Below, piece after piece: positions 29,583-39,059 of a DNA stretch of 64,000 nucleotides. This stretch comes from Polaromonas sp. (GTDB lineage Bacteria > Pseudomonadota > Gammaproteobacteria > Burkholderiales > Burkholderiaceae_C). Under the pieces are notes generated by a model. The model was not told the DNA's origin. It made no database searches and saw nothing but the letters and a program-made list of their open reading frames with translations. The position numbers and the translations under genes were made by a program. Positions within the stretch are counted from its first letter, which is position 1. Each line of letters starts with the position of its first letter. The DNA is taken from positions 62,001-126,000 of the forward strand of contig NZ_JABBPC010000005.1 of assembly GCF_012927485.1 (NCBI RefSeq). Direction: 5' to 3'.

Positions 29583-29831
29583 ATGACAAAGCTAGCCGCC
29601 AGCGACCGAAACGATCTGCCAGCGATTCAGTTTGCATTTGAAGCGCAGCGTAAAGAACCGCTCGAAAATGCGAGTCATGTCCGCAACGCAATCGCCCGTT
29701 TTAACCAGGTAACGGGTGTTAGCGACACTGAACGCAACATCGCCTGGCAGCGCATTCTGGAGTCCGCTAAAAAGTATGGCGTTGAAGTGCATGACACCAG
29801 CTGGCGTGAACTCGGTAAGCCAAGCCGGTAA
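29583..29831 (+). CDS. Small DUF6582-like protein
   Basis: 82 residues from the ATG at 29583: MTKLAASDRNDLPAIQFAF, then QRKEPLENASHVRNAIARFNQV and a C-terminal AKKYGVEVHDTSWREL. The pattern (ASDRN-LP-FAFP-QRKEPL, HVRNAIARF) matches small proteins that I recall as DUF6582, also seen as domains in phage-derived and stress-associated contexts. Function unknown. It follows the IS remnant and precedes ppk2 by ~220 bp. An in-frame extension to 29469 is possible but not family-like. Confidence 0.7.
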   Translation: MTKLAASDRNDLPAIQFAFEAQRKEPLENASHVRNAIARFNQVTGVSDTERNIAWQRILESAKKYGVEVHDTSWRELGKPSR

Positions 29832-30051
29832 CAATTGCAAGCTTGCGACTTCTACCCGAGCGCTTAGATTCACTCGGTTTTTTATCCAGTCGATCCATGC
29901 TATCGCGCATTGCCCGGCTCTTTAAAGGAAGGCATCGAAGAGCTTACGCACCAGATGAAAGATCTAGAAAACGACGAGACTGGCGCTCCACTTGACGACT
30001 CCAGCAAAGGCATAAGCCGCCTCAAGCCATTAAATCCATGACCTCAACTGG

Positions 30052-30942
30052 ATGTCCATCATGAAGATTTGCTCACACGATTTTCGCGTACAAGAAGGTG
30101 TCGCGGTCAATTTGAGTAAATGGCCAACCGACATTGCGCCACTGTGCCGGTCTTCCAAACATGCCAATGAGCAGTTGCAAAAGCATGCGCGGAAGTTAAG
30201 CGCCTTGCAACAATTGCTGTACGCGTCCAATCGTTATGCGGTACTGATTATTTTTCAGGCGATGGATGCTGCAGGTAAAGACGGGGCTATCGCCCATGTC
30301 ATGTCAGGGGTCAACCCGCAGGGCTGCCAGGTGTTTAGCTTCAAGCACCCAAGCGAGGCAGAACTGCAGCACGATTTCTTGTGGCGCACGCTACGTGATC
30401 TGCCCGAACGCGGGCGAATCGGCATCTTCAACCGCTCGTATTACGAAGAAGTTCTGATTGTGCGTGTGCATCAAGACATATTGCAAAGCGAAGGACTACC
30501 AGCGCCGCGGAGCAACGCCGCGGAACCGTGCGGTAGTATTTGGCAGGATCGCTACCGTTCCATTGCTGATACCGAGCGCCATCTGCACATCAACGGCACC
30601 CGCATCATCAAGTTCTTTCTGCATCTTTCCAAAGACGAACAACGCAAGCGCTTTATAGAGCGCATCGATACGCCCGAGAAAAATTGGAAATTTACCGCCG
30701 CCGATCTGCACGAGCGCCGATTCTGGCCAGCTTATATGGCGGCTTACGAAGATTGCCTAAGCGCCACCAGCACCACTCAATCGCCATGGTACGTGGTGCC
30801 TGCAGACGATAAGGACAACAGTCGACTAATTGTTTCGCAAATCATCCTTGAGGCTTTTGAGGACTTAGAAATGAGCTATCCCGTGGCGAATGCGGCTCAC
30901 AGGCGGGAACTGCTGTCAATACGTAAACAGCTGACCAAATAA
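30052..30942 (+). CDS. ppk2: Polyphosphate kinase 2 family protein
   Basis: 296 residues, a single PPK2 domain. The Walker-A-like loop [10 protein letters not shown] is at about 71-80, [16 protein letters not shown] is at 85-100, and the Walker-B-like [17 protein letters not shown] starts near 124. The lid region lies around residues 195-215. PPK2 enzymes transfer phosphate between polyphosphate and nucleotides; the one-domain form most often phosphorylates ADP or AMP. The start may be 30052 or 30061, and neither has a strong ribosome site. It sits between two decayed genes, so it may have arrived with a larger stress cluster. Confidence 0.9.
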   Translation: MSIMKICSHDFRVQEGVAVNLSKWPTDIAPLCRSSKHANEQLQKHARKLSALQQLLYASNRYAVLIIFQAMDAAGKDGAIAHVMSGVNPQGCQVFSFKHPSEAELQHDFLWRTLRDLPERGRIGIFNRSYYEEVLIVRVHQDILQSEGLPAPRSNAAEPCGSIWQDRYRSIADTERHLHINGTRIIKFFLHLSKDEQRKRFIERIDTPEKNWKFTAADLHERRFWPAYMAAYEDCLSATSTTQSPWYVVPADDKDNSRLIVSQIILEAFEDLEMSYPVANAAHRRELLSIRKQLTK

Positions 30943-31029
30943 CAGCGCCATGGCGTCGCTCGCACACGAAATATAGTCAGCCGAATTTACGGCTGCTCAT
31001 TGGCCGCCTCATCCACTGGAGAAAGGCGT

Positions 31030-31588
31030 GTCGACAAACACCCCCAACTTAAGCAGTGCGTGCGCGCCCAAGACTGAAGCCAAAGTAAACGTGGCCGGTA
31101 ACGCGACCGGAATGGACGCGAGCAGTGCGGCCAAACTAAGTGCCCAGGCCAGTAGCCGTCACCTTGGCTGTCTCGTCGCCGCGCTGAAACAGCGTTTGCC
31201 AGGCACCATCGCGAAACACAGAAGCATTAATCGCCAGCCGCGACTTCAATGCCGCCAGTGTCGCTTTTGCTGGCCCTTCCTGAAAGCTGCCCAATACCGC
31301 GTTAAACACCAGCAGAACAAGTATGACTGCGGCGGCGGCATAGTCGCCCATCGCCAGTTGGAGCAGCACCGCAGCTTCCAGCATCCAGGGAACGGGTGCC
31401 CAGAATTTACTCAGAACTTCTTGAACCGGATGCAGTGCAACCTGGGGCAAGGCGTTGGGACCGAATTTTTTGAGTTGACTTTGGGCCTCTGCGCTGGTCA
31501 AACCGGCCGCGGCGTCGCCTGCCACAGGCTTTGCCTGCTTGTCAGGCACCGTCGGTAGGGGCCGGGAAGCGGGTAGGACGGTCATCAC
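31030..31588 (-). pseudogene. Remnant of a P-type (proton/cation) ATPase
   Basis: The minus strand from 31588 encodes a normal-looking ATPase N-terminus: GLTSAEAQSQLKKFGPNALP, then KFWAPVPWMLEAAVLLQLAMGDY and VLLVFNAVLGSFQEGPAKATLAALK, typical of plasma-membrane H+-ATPases. After ASVFRDGAWQTL it jumps to RGDETAKVTATGLGT and a stop. In another frame it continues as LSLAALLASIPVALPATFTLA, a later transmembrane block of the same family. The phosphorylation (DKTGT) and ATP-binding domains are absent. At least two internal deletions and a frameshift are needed to explain this. Confidence 0.85.
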
Positions 31589-31657
31589 TTCTCATCGTTC
31601 TTTCGCCACCGCCCCAGGGTATCGGCATGCGCTGCGTTTTGCATGCCTTGCCCTTAT

Positions 31658-32647
31658 TTACGCGGCTAGCGGCGTTGTAATCTTGTCAATTTGGGTCATC
31701 ACATCAGGGGTGAGTTTTGCAATCACGTCGGCGGCGCCCAAGTTGTCGCGTAGCTGTTTAATTTTCGAAGCACCAGTGATAACGGTACTCACGTGCGGGT
31801 TGTGCGCGGCCCAGGCAATTGCCAGTTGGCCCAGCGTGCAGCCGAGCTCATTGGCCACCACCTCGAGCCGGGTAACAGCGGAATTTTTTGCGTCATCCGT
31901 CAGCCCCTTGACCAAAAAGTCCATGTCCTTTTGAGCGCCACGGCTGCCTTTGGGGACACCGTTGCGGTACTTGCCCGTGAGCAAACCGCTGGCCAACGGG
32001 CTCCATGTTGTGAGTCCCAGCCCGATATCTTCATACAAACGCGCATATTCATGCTCCACCCGCTTGCGGTGAAACAGGTTGTACTGTGGCTGCTCCATCA
32101 CTGGTTTGTGCAAATGATGTTTATCGGCAATACACCAGGCTGCGCGAATCTCGTCCGCCGACCATTCACTCGTGCCCCAATACAGCGCCTTGCCCTGGGT
32201 GATCATGTCGCTCATGGCATGCACGGTTTCTTCAATCGGTGTCAGGGCATCGGGGCGGTGGCAGTAAACCAGATCGATAAAGTCCAACCCCATGCGTTTG
32301 AGCGAGCCATCAATCGCCTGCATCAAGTATTTTCGGTTAAGGGTATTTTTTCGATTGATGGTTACCGCTTTGGCATCAGTCGCAGCTAGGCCCCAATAAA
32401 ACTTGGTTGATACGATGTAGTTCAGGCGCGGCCATTTGAGTGCCTTGATGGCATCGCCCATGACTTCTTCGCTATTGCCGCTGGCATAGACCTCGGCGTT
32501 GTCAAAGAAATTGATACCGCAGTCCATGGCGAGCGCCAGCATTTCCTTTGCTGCCTTGACGTCAACCTGATTGGCATACGTCACCCAGGAGCCCAGTGAA
32601 AGTTCGCTGACCTGAAGGCCGCTGTGACCGAGACGTCGGTATTGCAT
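31658..32647 (-). CDS. Aldo/keto reductase, Kv-beta-like (YghZ type)
   Basis: 329 residues from the ATG at 32647, which is preceded by GGAGAACC. An earlier in-frame ATG at 32680 lacks support. The AKR tetrad is visible: Asp and Tyr in [11 protein letters not shown], Lys in IVSTKFYWG and His in LVYCHRPD. The NADPH-binding C-terminus reads [19 protein letters not shown]. The N-terminal [21 protein letters not shown] is typical of the branch related to potassium-channel beta subunits and E. coli YghZ (methylglyoxal/aldehyde reduction). The physiological substrate is unknown. Confidence 0.92.
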   Translation of the reverse strand: MQYRRLGHSGLQVSELSLGSWVTYANQVDVKAAKEMLALAMDCGINFFDNAEVYASGNSEEVMGDAIKALKWPRLNYIVSTKFYWGLAATDAKAVTINRKNTLNRKYLMQAIDGSLKRMGLDFIDLVYCHRPDALTPIEETVHAMSDMITQGKALYWGTSEWSADEIRAAWCIADKHHLHKPVMEQPQYNLFHRKRVEHEYARLYEDIGLGLTTWSPLASGLLTGKYRNGVPKGSRGAQKDMDFLVKGLTDDAKNSAVTRLEVVANELGCTLGQLAIAWAAHNPHVSTVITGASKIKQLRDNLGAADVIAKLTPDVMTQIDKITTPLAA

Positions 32648-32830
32648 AAAGAGGTTCTCCATGAACGGGTTGTTGAACAATTGACAATTTAGGCTACCAA
32701 ACCTTCAGGTGTTCCCGCTGTCGGCTGTCGGGCATTCCTAACGTAATCCTCAGACGCGCGTTGTGATTTAAAAATGCAGTTTTGTCGTATTTGGCGGGAG
32801 CCCACCACCGCCTAGTCCAGGTAAAGCCCA

Positions 32831-33928
32831 CTAATCAGCGCTCGGAGCGCTCGGCCTGTCCGGATGCTTGGTCTCTGCGAACTCAGGCAGTTCAGCCCGC
32901 AGCAGCGGTAAATGCTGCGGGTACTCGCGCTGCATGAAATCCACCAGTGCCTCGCGCACCTTGCAGCGTAAATCCCAATTCAAGCCCGAACTGGCGGAGG
33001 TCACCAGCACCCGCAGCTGCATGCTGCGCTCCCCTGCTTCCACGACTTGCAAAAGGCACAGCCGCTTGTCCCACTCCGGTGCCGCCTCGCAGGCGCGTCG
33101 GGCCGCGTCGCGCAGCGGCTCCAGCGGCATGCGATAGTCAACCCACACAAAAACCGTCCCAATAATCTGGGCGCTGCTTCGCGTCCAGTTCTGAAATGGG
33201 TTTTCGATGAACCATTGCAGGGGAATGATCAGCCGGCGTTCGTCCCATATCTTCAGCACCACATAGGTGCCGGTGATTTCCTCTACACGGCCCCACTCGC
33301 CCTGTACCACCAGTACGTCATCGATACGCATCGGTTGTGCCAGCGCCAGCTGCAGTCCGGCAATAAGATTGCTGAACACCGGCCGCGCCGCAATGCCCGC
33401 CACAATGCCGACCACGCCTGCCGAAGCCAACAAACTGGCCCCAATGTGCCGCACACTGGGAAAGGTCATCAGCATCAACGCCAAGCCCGCGATGAGAACA
33501 ATGAAGTTAGCGATACGCACCAGCAACCGGGTCTGCGTTTGGATGCGGCGCGCATTGAGGTTATCGGCAACCGCGACCGAATGCAGGTCAGCGACACCGT
33601 GTGTAACGCCGTTAAGCGCACGCAGGCCCAGCCACGTCAGGGCGGCGAGTAGCAACAAGGCGTTGCCGTGCCTGACCTGGCTAATCAGAGGAAGATGTTC
33701 GGGTGCCGCCTGCCACACACTTTGCAGTCCCACCAAAGGCAGTACCAGCCGCGCGGGGCGCCAGCAGCGGCTGACCACCGCACTGGCCACCGGGCTGCCA
33801 CGGGTGATTCTCCGGAGAATGGCCGCGCCCATTCGATGAACCAGCAAGGCCACGATGACAACCAGCAGGGCTGCGAGCAAGACGCTCCATGTCACGTCCT
33901 CGGGAAAGCTGAATTCGCTAACGCTCAT
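32831..33928 (-). CDS. MscS-family mechanosensitive ion channel
   Basis: 365 residues. Four or five hydrophobic segments occupy the first ~200 residues. The pore-lining helix is SLLASAGVVGIVAGIAARPVF (about 172-192), with the Gly/Ala zipper typical of MscS. It is followed by the beta domain (DDVLVVQGEWGRVEEITGTYVVLKIWDERRLIIPLQWF) and a soluble C-terminal domain. Compared with E. coli MscS (286 residues) it has extra N-terminal spans. It would relieve turgor in hypo-osmotic shock. It lies 22 bp downstream of purT, probably in one transcript. Confidence 0.9.
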   Translation of the reverse strand: MSVSEFSFPEDVTWSVLLAALLVVIVALLVHRMGAAILRRITRGSPVASAVVSRCWRPARLVLPLVGLQSVWQAAPEHLPLISQVRHGNALLLLAALTWLGLRALNGVTHGVADLHSVAVADNLNARRIQTQTRLLVRIANFIVLIAGLALMLMTFPSVRHIGASLLASAGVVGIVAGIAARPVFSNLIAGLQLALAQPMRIDDVLVVQGEWGRVEEITGTYVVLKIWDERRLIIPLQWFIENPFQNWTRSSAQIIGTVFVWVDYRMPLEPLRDAARRACEAAPEWDKRLCLLQVVEAGERSMQLRVLVTSASSGLNWDLRCKVREALVDFMQREYPQHLPLLRAELPEFAETKHPDRPSAPSAD

Positions 33929-33950
33929 GGCCTGATGTCCTTCCTGTTCG

Positions 33951-35168
33951 TTACCCTGGCGCTCTCGGCCTCACTAGCGACGCCGCTTGCCTCGCCCGTG
34001 TTCGCGCCACCTCCACATCGGCATCGAAAGCGAGCGCAACGCCCATACGACGCTTTACGTAGCTCTCGGGCTTTCCGAACAGACGAATGTCGGTGTGGGG
34101 TACACGCAATGCCTCGGCGAGGCCGTCAAACACGATGCCCGTGGCATCCACCCCGCCATAAATCACGGCGCTGGCGCCTGGACTTTTGAGCGCCGTATTG
34201 ACGGGCAAGCCCAGAATGGCCCGCGCATGCAGTTCAAACTCATTTTGCCATTGCGTGCACAGCGTCACCATGCCGGTGTCGTGGGGGCGCGGACTCACTT
34301 CGCTAAACCACACGTCCTCCCCTTTCACGAATAGCTCCACCCCAAAGAGCCCTTGCCCACCCAGGTTGTCGGTCACGCTTTTCGCAATATCGCGGCTCTT
34401 TTGCAGCGCAGCTGGGTGCATGGGGTGGGGTTGCCAGCTTTCCACATAGTCGCCATGGACCTGCAAATGGCCAATCGGATCACAGAAATATGTCTCAACC
34501 TTTTCATTTGCGCCTCCATCGGGCGATACGGCACGCACGGTGAGTTGCGTGATCTCATAATCAAAATCAATGAAGCCTTCCACAATCACGCGGCCATGAC
34601 TTACCCGGCCACCGGCCATCGCGCAATCCCAAGCCGCGCTCACCTCGTCAGGCCCGGCAATTTTGCTCTGACCCTTGCCAGAGGAGCTCATGACCGGTTT
34701 GACGATGCAGGGATATCCGATTTTGGAGTCAATAGCGGCCTGCAATGCCTGCAAAGAATTACAAAAGACATACGGACTGGTCGGTAAACCCAGCGTTTCA
34801 GCCGCGAGACGCCGGATGCCTTCGCGGTCCATCGTCAGGCGGACGGCGCGTGCATTCGGAATCACGCGCACCGTGCCGGCGGCTTCCAGTTCCTCCAGTG
34901 TGGTCGTAGCGATGGCTTCGATTTCGGGTACCACCAGATCCGGCCGCTCCTTTTCAATCAGCGCCTTGAGTTGCACCGGGTCACTCATGTCGATGGTGCG
35001 GGCGTGGTGCGCTACCTGTTGGCCGGGCGCGTTGTCGTAACGGTCGGTTGCGATCGTTTCGACACCCAGTCGTTGCAACGCAATCAAGACCTCTTTGCCC
35101 AACTCGCCGGAGCCGAGCAGCATGACTTTGGTTGCATGGGGAGATAAAGGCGTGCCGATTGAAGTCAT
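33951..35168 (-). CDS. purT: Formate-dependent phosphoribosylglycinamide formyltransferase
   Basis: 405 residues, normal for PurT, an ATP-grasp enzyme. Visible are [66 protein letters not shown] (ATP-grasp loop), the catalytic-domain [16 protein letters not shown] and the C-terminal [17 protein letters not shown]. It formylates GAR with formate and ATP in purine synthesis. It diverges from the ABC transporter genes. Confidence 0.95.
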   Translation of the reverse strand: MTSIGTPLSPHATKVMLLGSGELGKEVLIALQRLGVETIATDRYDNAPGQQVAHHARTIDMSDPVQLKALIEKERPDLVVPEIEAIATTTLEELEAAGTVRVIPNARAVRLTMDREGIRRLAAETLGLPTSPYVFCNSLQALQAAIDSKIGYPCIVKPVMSSSGKGQSKIAGPDEVSAAWDCAMAGGRVSHGRVIVEGFIDFDYEITQLTVRAVSPDGGANEKVETYFCDPIGHLQVHGDYVESWQPHPMHPAALQKSRDIAKSVTDNLGGQGLFGVELFVKGEDVWFSEVSPRPHDTGMVTLCTQWQNEFELHARAILGLPVNTALKSPGASAVIYGGVDATGIVFDGLAEALRVPHTDIRLFGKPESYVKRRMGVALAFDADVEVARTRARQAASLVRPRAPG

Positions 35169-35292
35169 AAAAAATCAAAAAAAGGTGGAATCAAAAAAAC
35201 AAATGTCCGAGACAGCAATTTACCGCAACTTGAAGCCTGCGCTCAAGAAATCATCCCGCGCACCTCATACGTCCCCAAGGCACAATGCGTCG

Positions 35293-36249
35293 ATGACTCC
35301 AGTCCCGCATTCGCCAATTTTTTCAGTTAAGTCCTTGAGCAAAAGCTATGGCGAGAACACCGTTGTACGGGACCTGTCCTTTGACATCGCGCCGGGCGAA
35401 TGCCTGGGCGTGATCGGCCCGAATGGAGCGGGCAAGACCACCACCATTCGCATGTGCCTCGGGCTGACCGCACCGGACGCGGGACATATTTCCTATTTCC
35501 CGGCCGGCGCCGCAGCGTCGGCCCTGCACATGCCGAAAGACGCCCTGGCCATCAAGGAGCGACTGGGCATCGTCAGCCAGTTTGACAGTCTGGACCCTGA
35601 TTTTTCATGCGCCGAAAACCTGCTGGTGTTCGGCCGCTACTTCGGCCTCAAGGACAGCGTGATCAGAGCCCGAATTCCAAAGTTGCTGGAATTTGCAGCG
35701 CTGACGCACAAGGCCGACGCCAAGCTCAGTGAATTATCTGGTGGCATGAAACGGCGCCTCAGCCTGGCGCGTTCGCTGATCAATGACCCCCAACTGCTGT
35801 TGCTCGACGAACCCACCACCGGCCTGGACCCGCAAGCCCGGCATTTAATGTGGGAGCGCCTGCAAAGGCTGGTGCAACAAGGTAAATCCATACTGCTCAC
35901 CACCCATTTCATGGACGAAGCCGAACGCCTGTGCAACCGGCTGCTGGTACTGGACCACGGCAAAAAAATGACTGAAGGCGCGCCGCGCGACCTGATCGCG
36001 CAAAACCTGGAGCCGGATGTGGTGGAAGTCTATGGCGCGGGGGCCCTGCAGCTGGTGGACTCACCGCTGAAAACGCTGGCTGCGCGAACCGAAGTCAGTG
36101 GTGAAACCGTGTTTTTCTACACCCAGGATTCGAAGCGGCTGCTGTCCGCGCTCACAGACTACCCGCAACTGCGCACGCTGCATCGGCCGGCGAACCTGGA
36201 GGACCTGTTCCTCAAACTCACCGGGCGCCAGATCAGGGAGGATGCGTAA
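35293..36249 (+). CDS. nodI-like: NodI-like ABC-2 type exporter, ATP-binding subunit
   Basis: 318 residues from the ATG at 35293; an in-frame ATG at 35203 would add 30 polar residues, and neither has a strong ribosome site. Walker A GPNGAGKTT is at about 42-50, signature LSGGMKRRLSLARSL, Walker B LLLLDEPTTGLDPQAR and switch His in TTHFMDEAE. The sequence follows the NodI/DRA subfamily. In rhizobia NodIJ exports Nod factors, but close relatives occur widely in Betaproteobacteria without nodulation genes. None is visible here, so the cargo is unknown. The stop overlaps the permease start (TAATG). Confidence 0.88.
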   Translation: MTPVPHSPIFSVKSLSKSYGENTVVRDLSFDIAPGECLGVIGPNGAGKTTTIRMCLGLTAPDAGHISYFPAGAAASALHMPKDALAIKERLGIVSQFDSLDPDFSCAENLLVFGRYFGLKDSVIRARIPKLLEFAALTHKADAKLSELSGGMKRRLSLARSLINDPQLLLLDEPTTGLDPQARHLMWERLQRLVQQGKSILLTTHFMDEAERLCNRLLVLDHGKKMTEGAPRDLIAQNLEPDVVEVYGAGALQLVDSPLKTLAARTEVSGETVFFYTQDSKRLLSALTDYPQLRTLHRPANLEDLFLKLTGRQIREDA

Positions 36250-37073
36250 TGGCCGCACTTCAAACGACGCTGGCGTCATGGCGCGAACTGTTCAGGACGC
36301 CCCAAATCAGCTGGCGCTGGCTACCCGTTTTTCGGCGCAACCTGCTGGTCTGGCGCAAGCTGGCCATACCCAGTCTGGTCGGCAACATTGCCGAGCCGCT
36401 GATCACGCTAGTGGCTTTTGGCTACGGTTTGGGCGCGCTGGTTGGACGGGTTCAGCTGGGCGGTACGGCGGTGCCCTACATCCTGTTTTTGGCCAGCGGC
36501 TCCATCTGCATGAGTGCCATGAACGCGGCGTCGTTTGAAGCGCTGTATTCGGCTTTCTCGCGCATGCAGGTGCAGCGCACGTGGGACGGCATCATGAATG
36601 CCCCGGTGCGGCTGGACGATGTGGTATTTGCCGAAATGCTGTGGGCCGCGTTCAAGTCCTTATTCACCACGACAGTGATCCTGATTGTCATGCTGGTCCT
36701 GGGCATCAGCCATAGCCCCATGCTGTTGTTGGCTTGGCCGTTACTCGTCCTGGTAGGCATCGTGTTTTCGAGCATTGCGTTAATCTTTAACGCATTGGCC
36801 AAAGGCTATGACTTTTTCACTTACTATTTCACGCTTTTCCTAACGCCCACCATGTTTTTAAGCGGCGTGTTTTTTCCGCGTGATCAGCTGCCACGCGTGA
36901 TGCGGATAGTTTCAGACTGGTTCCCGCTGACCGCTGCGGTTGAGTTGATACGGCCGCTGTTTCTCGGGCGACTTCCAACGCAGGCACTACAAAATTTGGC
37001 GGTGCTGGTGGCCTATGCAGTGATCGGTTTCTGGGTTGCACTGGCACTCACGCGCAAGCGCTTTCGGTCTTGA
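36249..37073 (+). CDS. nodJ-like: NodJ-like ABC-2 type exporter, permease subunit
   Basis: 274 residues with six predicted spans, the ABC-2 permease layout. The N-terminal WRWLPVFRRNLLVWRKLAIPSLVGNIAEPLITLVAFGYGLG and the later PTMFLSGVFFPRDQLP motif are characteristic of the NodJ/ABC-2 family. It forms the membrane part of the exporter with the preceding ATPase, to which it is translationally coupled. A good terminator follows. Confidence 0.9.
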   Translation: MAALQTTLASWRELFRTPQISWRWLPVFRRNLLVWRKLAIPSLVGNIAEPLITLVAFGYGLGALVGRVQLGGTAVPYILFLASGSICMSAMNAASFEALYSAFSRMQVQRTWDGIMNAPVRLDDVVFAEMLWAAFKSLFTTTVILIVMLVLGISHSPMLLLAWPLLVLVGIVFSSIALIFNALAKGYDFFTYYFTLFLTPTMFLSGVFFPRDQLPRVMRIVSDWFPLTAAVELIRPLFLGRLPTQALQNLAVLVAYAVIGFWVALALTRKRFRS

Positions 37074-37101
37074 GCGGATCTAGGAGCACCGAAAAAAATG
37101 C

Positions 37102-37125
37102 CCCGCCAGTCGTTGGACCGGCGGG
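37102..37125. terminator. Intrinsic terminator, bidirectional
   Basis: The hairpin CCCGCC-A-GTC with GAC-C-GGCGGG and a GTTG loop is followed on the plus strand by ACTTTTTATT. On the other side an A-run (37092-37098) gives a T-run for the minus strand. It separates the convergent ABC exporter and yceI genes. Confidence 0.85.
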
Positions 37126-37165
37126 ACTTTTTATTGGCTGCGTGGAGTTGCGCGCCAGAAGCGGC

Positions 37166-37741
37166 TTATTGCTTCACAGCTTCCACTTGAATCACAAGGC
37201 GAACATTTTTAGGAAACCCCCAGTCGATGCCGTAATTCATGCCAAATGCCGAGCGGTCCACGGTGGTCTCGAAGTCGCCACCGCACACCTCGCGCTTGAG
37301 CATCGGACTGGCGTAGCAATTGAACTGATTGGCTTTTAGCGTCACCGGAAGCGTTTTACCCAACAAGGTCAAGTTACCAGAGACTTCGGAAACCTTGTCG
37401 CCGTTAAAGCTGAACTTGTCCGAGACAAATTTGATGGTCGGATACTTGGCGGCGTCGAACAGTTCCGCGCTCTGCAGATGCTTGTCGAACGCGGCGGTAC
37501 CCGTATTGACCGACGTCGCATCGATGCTGATTTCGACCTTGCCGGACTTGGCTGCACGGTCAAGTTGTACCGAACCTTCCTTCTTGTCGAATCGCCCTCG
37601 GTTGGTCGTCGTGCCGAAATGGCCAATTTCAAAAGTCACAAATGTGTGGGACGGATCGAAGGCATAGGTCGCGGATTCTGCCTGTGCAGCGCCGGCCAAC
37701 AAGGTTGCCACAGCGGCCAGGGTTAAAAGTGATTTACGCAC
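37166..37741 (-). CDS. YceI-family periplasmic protein (first copy)
   Basis: 191 residues from a GTG at 37741, chosen because TTGGAG lies about 8 bases upstream and the GTG opens a clean signal peptide (MRKSLLTLAAVATLLAGAAQA). The longer in-frame extension to 37921 reads through the intergenic gap into the neighbouring gene. The lipocalin-like YceI fold is marked by TYAFDPSHTFVTFEIGHFG, then GRFDKKEGSV, FDAAKYPTIKFVS and GNLTLLGKTLPVTL. YceI proteins bind isoprenoid-type lipids. It is last in a b561-yceI-yceI operon. A Cys pair late in the mature protein may form a disulfide. Confidence 0.9.
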   Translation of the reverse strand: MRKSLLTLAAVATLLAGAAQAESATYAFDPSHTFVTFEIGHFGTTTNRGRFDKKEGSVQLDRAAKSGKVEISIDATSVNTGTAAFDKHLQSAELFDAAKYPTIKFVSDKFSFNGDKVSEVSGNLTLLGKTLPVTLKANQFNCYASPMLKREVCGGDFETTVDRSAFGMNYGIDWGFPKNVRLVIQVEAVKQ

Positions 37742-37772
37742 AAGAGTTACTCCAAAATCAAGGTTAAAAAAA

Positions 37773-38351
37773 TCAGTATTTGCCCACGCCGGTGAGCGCG
37801 AGCTTGAATTTGACTTGTACGTCGTCGGCCACCATCGAGGTATCGGCCCATTCGTTTTCGCCAATCTTGAAAGCCAGGCGCTTGATCGAAAAAGCACCCG
37901 TCGCGATCGTATTTGAACCACTTTGGGTGAGGCGTACCGGAATCAATATTTCGCGCACATTGCCCTTGATGTTCAGTTTGCCTGCAATTTCAAACAGGCC
38001 GCCACTCAAGCCTTTGACTGACGTCGACTGAAAGCTAGCTTGGGGAAACTTGGCGGCGTTGAACCAGATCGCTTTGGGCAATTCCGCATCGCTTTCCGGG
38101 GATCCCAGCGTCGCACTCGCGACGTCGATCGAAAATGCAATCTTGCTCAATTCAGGTTTGGCTGGATCGAACGCAATTTGCGCATCGAACTTTTTGAAGT
38201 GCCCCTCCACGCTCACGCCCATCTGTTTGCTTACGAAAGCAATCTCGCTTTGCGACGGCACCAGCTTTTGTTCCGCTTGCGCAGACAGAGAAACGAAGAC
38301 GGTTGCGATTACAAGGCCCGCAACGCGGACGGCAGAAAGAAATGGGCGCAT
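37773..38351 (-). CDS. YceI-family periplasmic protein (second copy, divergent)
   Basis: 192 residues from the ATG at 38351, with GAGGAA 8-9 bases upstream; an upstream TTG at 38366 is less likely. A signal peptide ends near AQA (about residue 26). The YceI pattern is present but diverged: KLVPSQSEIAFVSKQMGVSVEGHFKKFDAQIAF, FNAAKFPQASFQS and LNIKGNVREILIPVRL. It shares little beyond the fold with the neighbouring copy, so the two probably do different jobs. The middle position between cytochrome b561 and the other yceI suggests a membrane redox/lipid-carrier role. Confidence 0.88.
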   Translation of the reverse strand: MRPFLSAVRVAGLVIATVFVSLSAQAEQKLVPSQSEIAFVSKQMGVSVEGHFKKFDAQIAFDPAKPELSKIAFSIDVASATLGSPESDAELPKAIWFNAAKFPQASFQSTSVKGLSGGLFEIAGKLNIKGNVREILIPVRLTQSGSNTIATGAFSIKRLAFKIGENEWADTSMVADDVQVKFKLALTGVGKY

Positions 38352-38390
38352 GAATAAATTCCTCAATCTGATTTGATAAGTAGTGTGATC

Positions 38391-38951
38391 TCACCGAAGA
38401 CGAGGCAGCATGCGTTTAAGTAGCCCATCTCGATCTATCCAATGGTGTTTGAGCGCGGCAGCTACATGCAAGACAACCAGCCCGGCGAGCGCGAATGCAA
38501 AGTACCCGTGCCAGGGCTTTATTAAGGCAGCCAGGCCTTTGTCTGGCGCTACGAAGTCGGGAAGGGGCAGCACGCCAAACCACACCACAGAAAAACCGGC
38601 TGCCGAGGTGTAGACCCATCCGACCAGAGGAACCACAAAGAACAGCAGGTACAGCAAACCGTGCGTTGCATGATAGGTGCGCAATTGCCATCCGGGCATA
38701 GCCCGTATCACCGTCCGAGGCAAAGCCGGCGGGCGATGCGTAAACCGCCACAGCAAACGGATCAGAGACAGTGCAAGAATCGTGACGCCGGCCCACTTGT
38801 GCCAGTTATAGAGCTTCAGGCGCTGGGGCGAAAACGGGAGGTCTGCCATATAGAGGCCGACCCCGAACATCAACCCGAGCGAGAGCGCCAAGACCCAGTG
38901 CAAGGCAATGGAGAAGCCGTTATAACGAGCAGTGGTGGTGACTAGGATCAT
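38391..38951 (-). CDS. Cytochrome b561 family protein
   Basis: 186 residues with four hydrophobic segments. Candidate heme His residues occur in the first span (FSIALHWVLALSLG), at the second (LYNWHKWAGVTIL), and in YHATHGLLYLLFFVVPLVGWV and PWHGYFAFALAGLVVLHVAAALKHH. This is the bacterial b561/CybB pattern. Members oxidise membrane quinol; CybB acts as a superoxide:quinone oxidoreductase. It is the first gene of the operon with two yceI genes, a combination found in many Proteobacteria. Confidence 0.93.
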   Translation of the reverse strand: MILVTTTARYNGFSIALHWVLALSLGLMFGVGLYMADLPFSPQRLKLYNWHKWAGVTILALSLIRLLWRFTHRPPALPRTVIRAMPGWQLRTYHATHGLLYLLFFVVPLVGWVYTSAAGFSVVWFGVLPLPDFVAPDKGLAALIKPWHGYFAFALAGLVVLHVAAALKHHWIDRDGLLKRMLPRLR

Positions 38952-39059
38952 GGTTTTAAAAAAGTTTTACAAAGTATAAAAATTATTTACCACGCTTCGT
39001 TTCAGATTAATTGATCAGTCAATTCAATTTTTTTGAACGGTTAACCCTATAACTATGTT

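Noticed and set aside
37742..37921. Upstream 60-codon extension of the first yceI gene
   Set aside because: It would place a signal peptide in the middle of the protein and overlap the neighbouring yceI gene. The GTG at 37741 has a good ribosome site.
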